12,722 nucleotides of DNA from an uncultured Lachnospiraceae bacterium. Its GTDB lineage: Bacteria; Bacillota; Clostridia; Lachnospirales; Lachnospiraceae. The notes beneath the pieces were generated by a model. It was not told the origin of the DNA. It did no database searches and saw nothing but the letters and a program-made list of their open reading frames with translations. A program made the position numbers and the translations under genes. Shown here in pieces: positions 12,417 through 12,722 of the stretch (its first letter is position 1; every line of letters begins with the position of its first letter). The DNA lies in NCBI GenBank assembly GCA_947178465.1, contig CAMWYL010000047.1, forward strand, positions 1 through 12,722, read 5' to 3'.

Positions 12417-12507
12417 GGAAATTGTAATGGCGTATATCATTTGAGAAAGAATTTATGACGCCTGCGTTATAAATTCTTTGAACGCAAGCTGCCAAGCTTG
12501 CGTTTTT
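12417..12507 (+). repeat. Hairpin-pair repeat, unit 4 (diverged)
   Basis: The head box is degenerate (GGAAATTGTAATGG, ending in ATATCAT). Hairpin A (12446-12460 with 12465-12479, 15 pairs with one wobble) shares the AAAGAATTTA arm and the CCTGCG loop area with units 1 and 2, but its inner pairs differ. Hairpin B (12481-12490 with 12495-12504) is ten pairs with loop GCCA and a T5 tail. Confidence 0.75.
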
Positions 12508-12569
12508 AATTGTGTCAAGAAAATGACATTTTTGCGATGAAAATGATTTTTAGTTTATAAGAATTAAGA

Positions 12570-12575
12570 TATACT
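12570..12575 (+). promoter_or_regulatory. Possible -10 element upstream of the last gene
   Basis: TATACT lies 82 bases before the last start codon. No good -35 is seen at 16-18 bases, so the call is weak. Downstream, TGTTAC at 12595-12600 and GTAACA at 12613-12618 form a dyad that could be an operator or a leader hairpin. Confidence 0.35.
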
Positions 12576-12657
12576 CATACCCAAAATACATAATTGTTAC
12601 GGAATAGTCACAGTAACAGGTAAACGTACACGTAAAGCAAGAACGGAGGATAATAGT

Positions 12658-12722
12658 ATGAGTCATATCAAATTTGAACATGAAAATGAAATTTTTACGC
12701 TGCATCACCCCGACAATTATAC
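12658..12722 (+). CDS. Start of an unidentified protein (cut by the window end)
   Basis: The ATG at 12658 has GGAGGA (12645-12650) seven bases upstream, and the frame stays open to the window end. The first residues are MSHIKFEHENEIFTLHHPDN. The pattern I-x-F...F-x-L...N-x-S/T/Y resembles the N-terminus of family 36 alpha-galactosidases, which would suit a neighbour of galE. Twenty-two codons are too few to decide, and no function is assigned. It has its own leader after the galE terminators, so it is a separate transcript. Confidence 0.6.
   Translation, partial: MSHIKFEHENEIFTLHHPDNY

Overview
The window looks like chromosomal DNA from an anaerobic, possibly motile Firmicute of the Lachnospiraceae type. 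The assignment rests on protein style (an NADP-type glutamate dehydrogenase, hybrid kinases, a DegV domain, a DUF6033-like protein), strong AGGAGG-type ribosome sites, AT-rich promoters and many hairpin/T-tract terminators. It is inference, because there is no rRNA or other marker gene.

Layout. (1) Positions 1-959, plus strand: the C-terminal end of a Na+/phosphate cotransporter, last membrane segment plus PhoU-like domain, with an in-frame TGA at 54-56 just before the readable part. (2) 1157-2512, plus: gdhA, with a near-consensus promoter and its own terminator. (3) 9431 down to 2652, minus: a three-gene signalling operon. The order is a receiver-HD-GYP c-di-GMP phosphodiesterase, a 986-residue membrane hybrid histidine kinase with receiver and HPt domains, and a second membrane hybrid kinase whose reading frame continues through its receiver into a complete DegV lipid-binding domain. 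That last gene carries two in-frame stops (TAG, TAA) right after the receiver phospho-acceptor region, so as written it is split into a kinase part and a DegV part. A terminator follows at 2621-2646. (4) 9432-9832: a leader with a SigD-like promoter candidate and four successive hairpins ahead of a DUF6033-like gene (9833-10795). (5) 10796-11211: a cluster of four DnaA boxes, then two 100-bp tandem copies of a two-hairpin element. (6) 11212-12228: galE, followed by a strong terminator and two more diverged copies of the same element. (7) 12658 to the end: the first 22 codons of an unidentified gene.

How the parts may work together. The minus-strand operon has the components of a phosphorelay (two sensor kinases, receivers, one HPt) whose only recognisable enzymatic output is c-di-GMP hydrolysis. 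No DNA-binding response regulator is present. The kinase-receiver-DegV fusion would tie a fatty-acid-binding domain to the same relay. The most novel-looking items are that fusion with its double stop, the hairpin-pair repeat family whose stems change while pairing and loop are kept, and the DnaA-box cluster away from any dnaA/dnaN gene.
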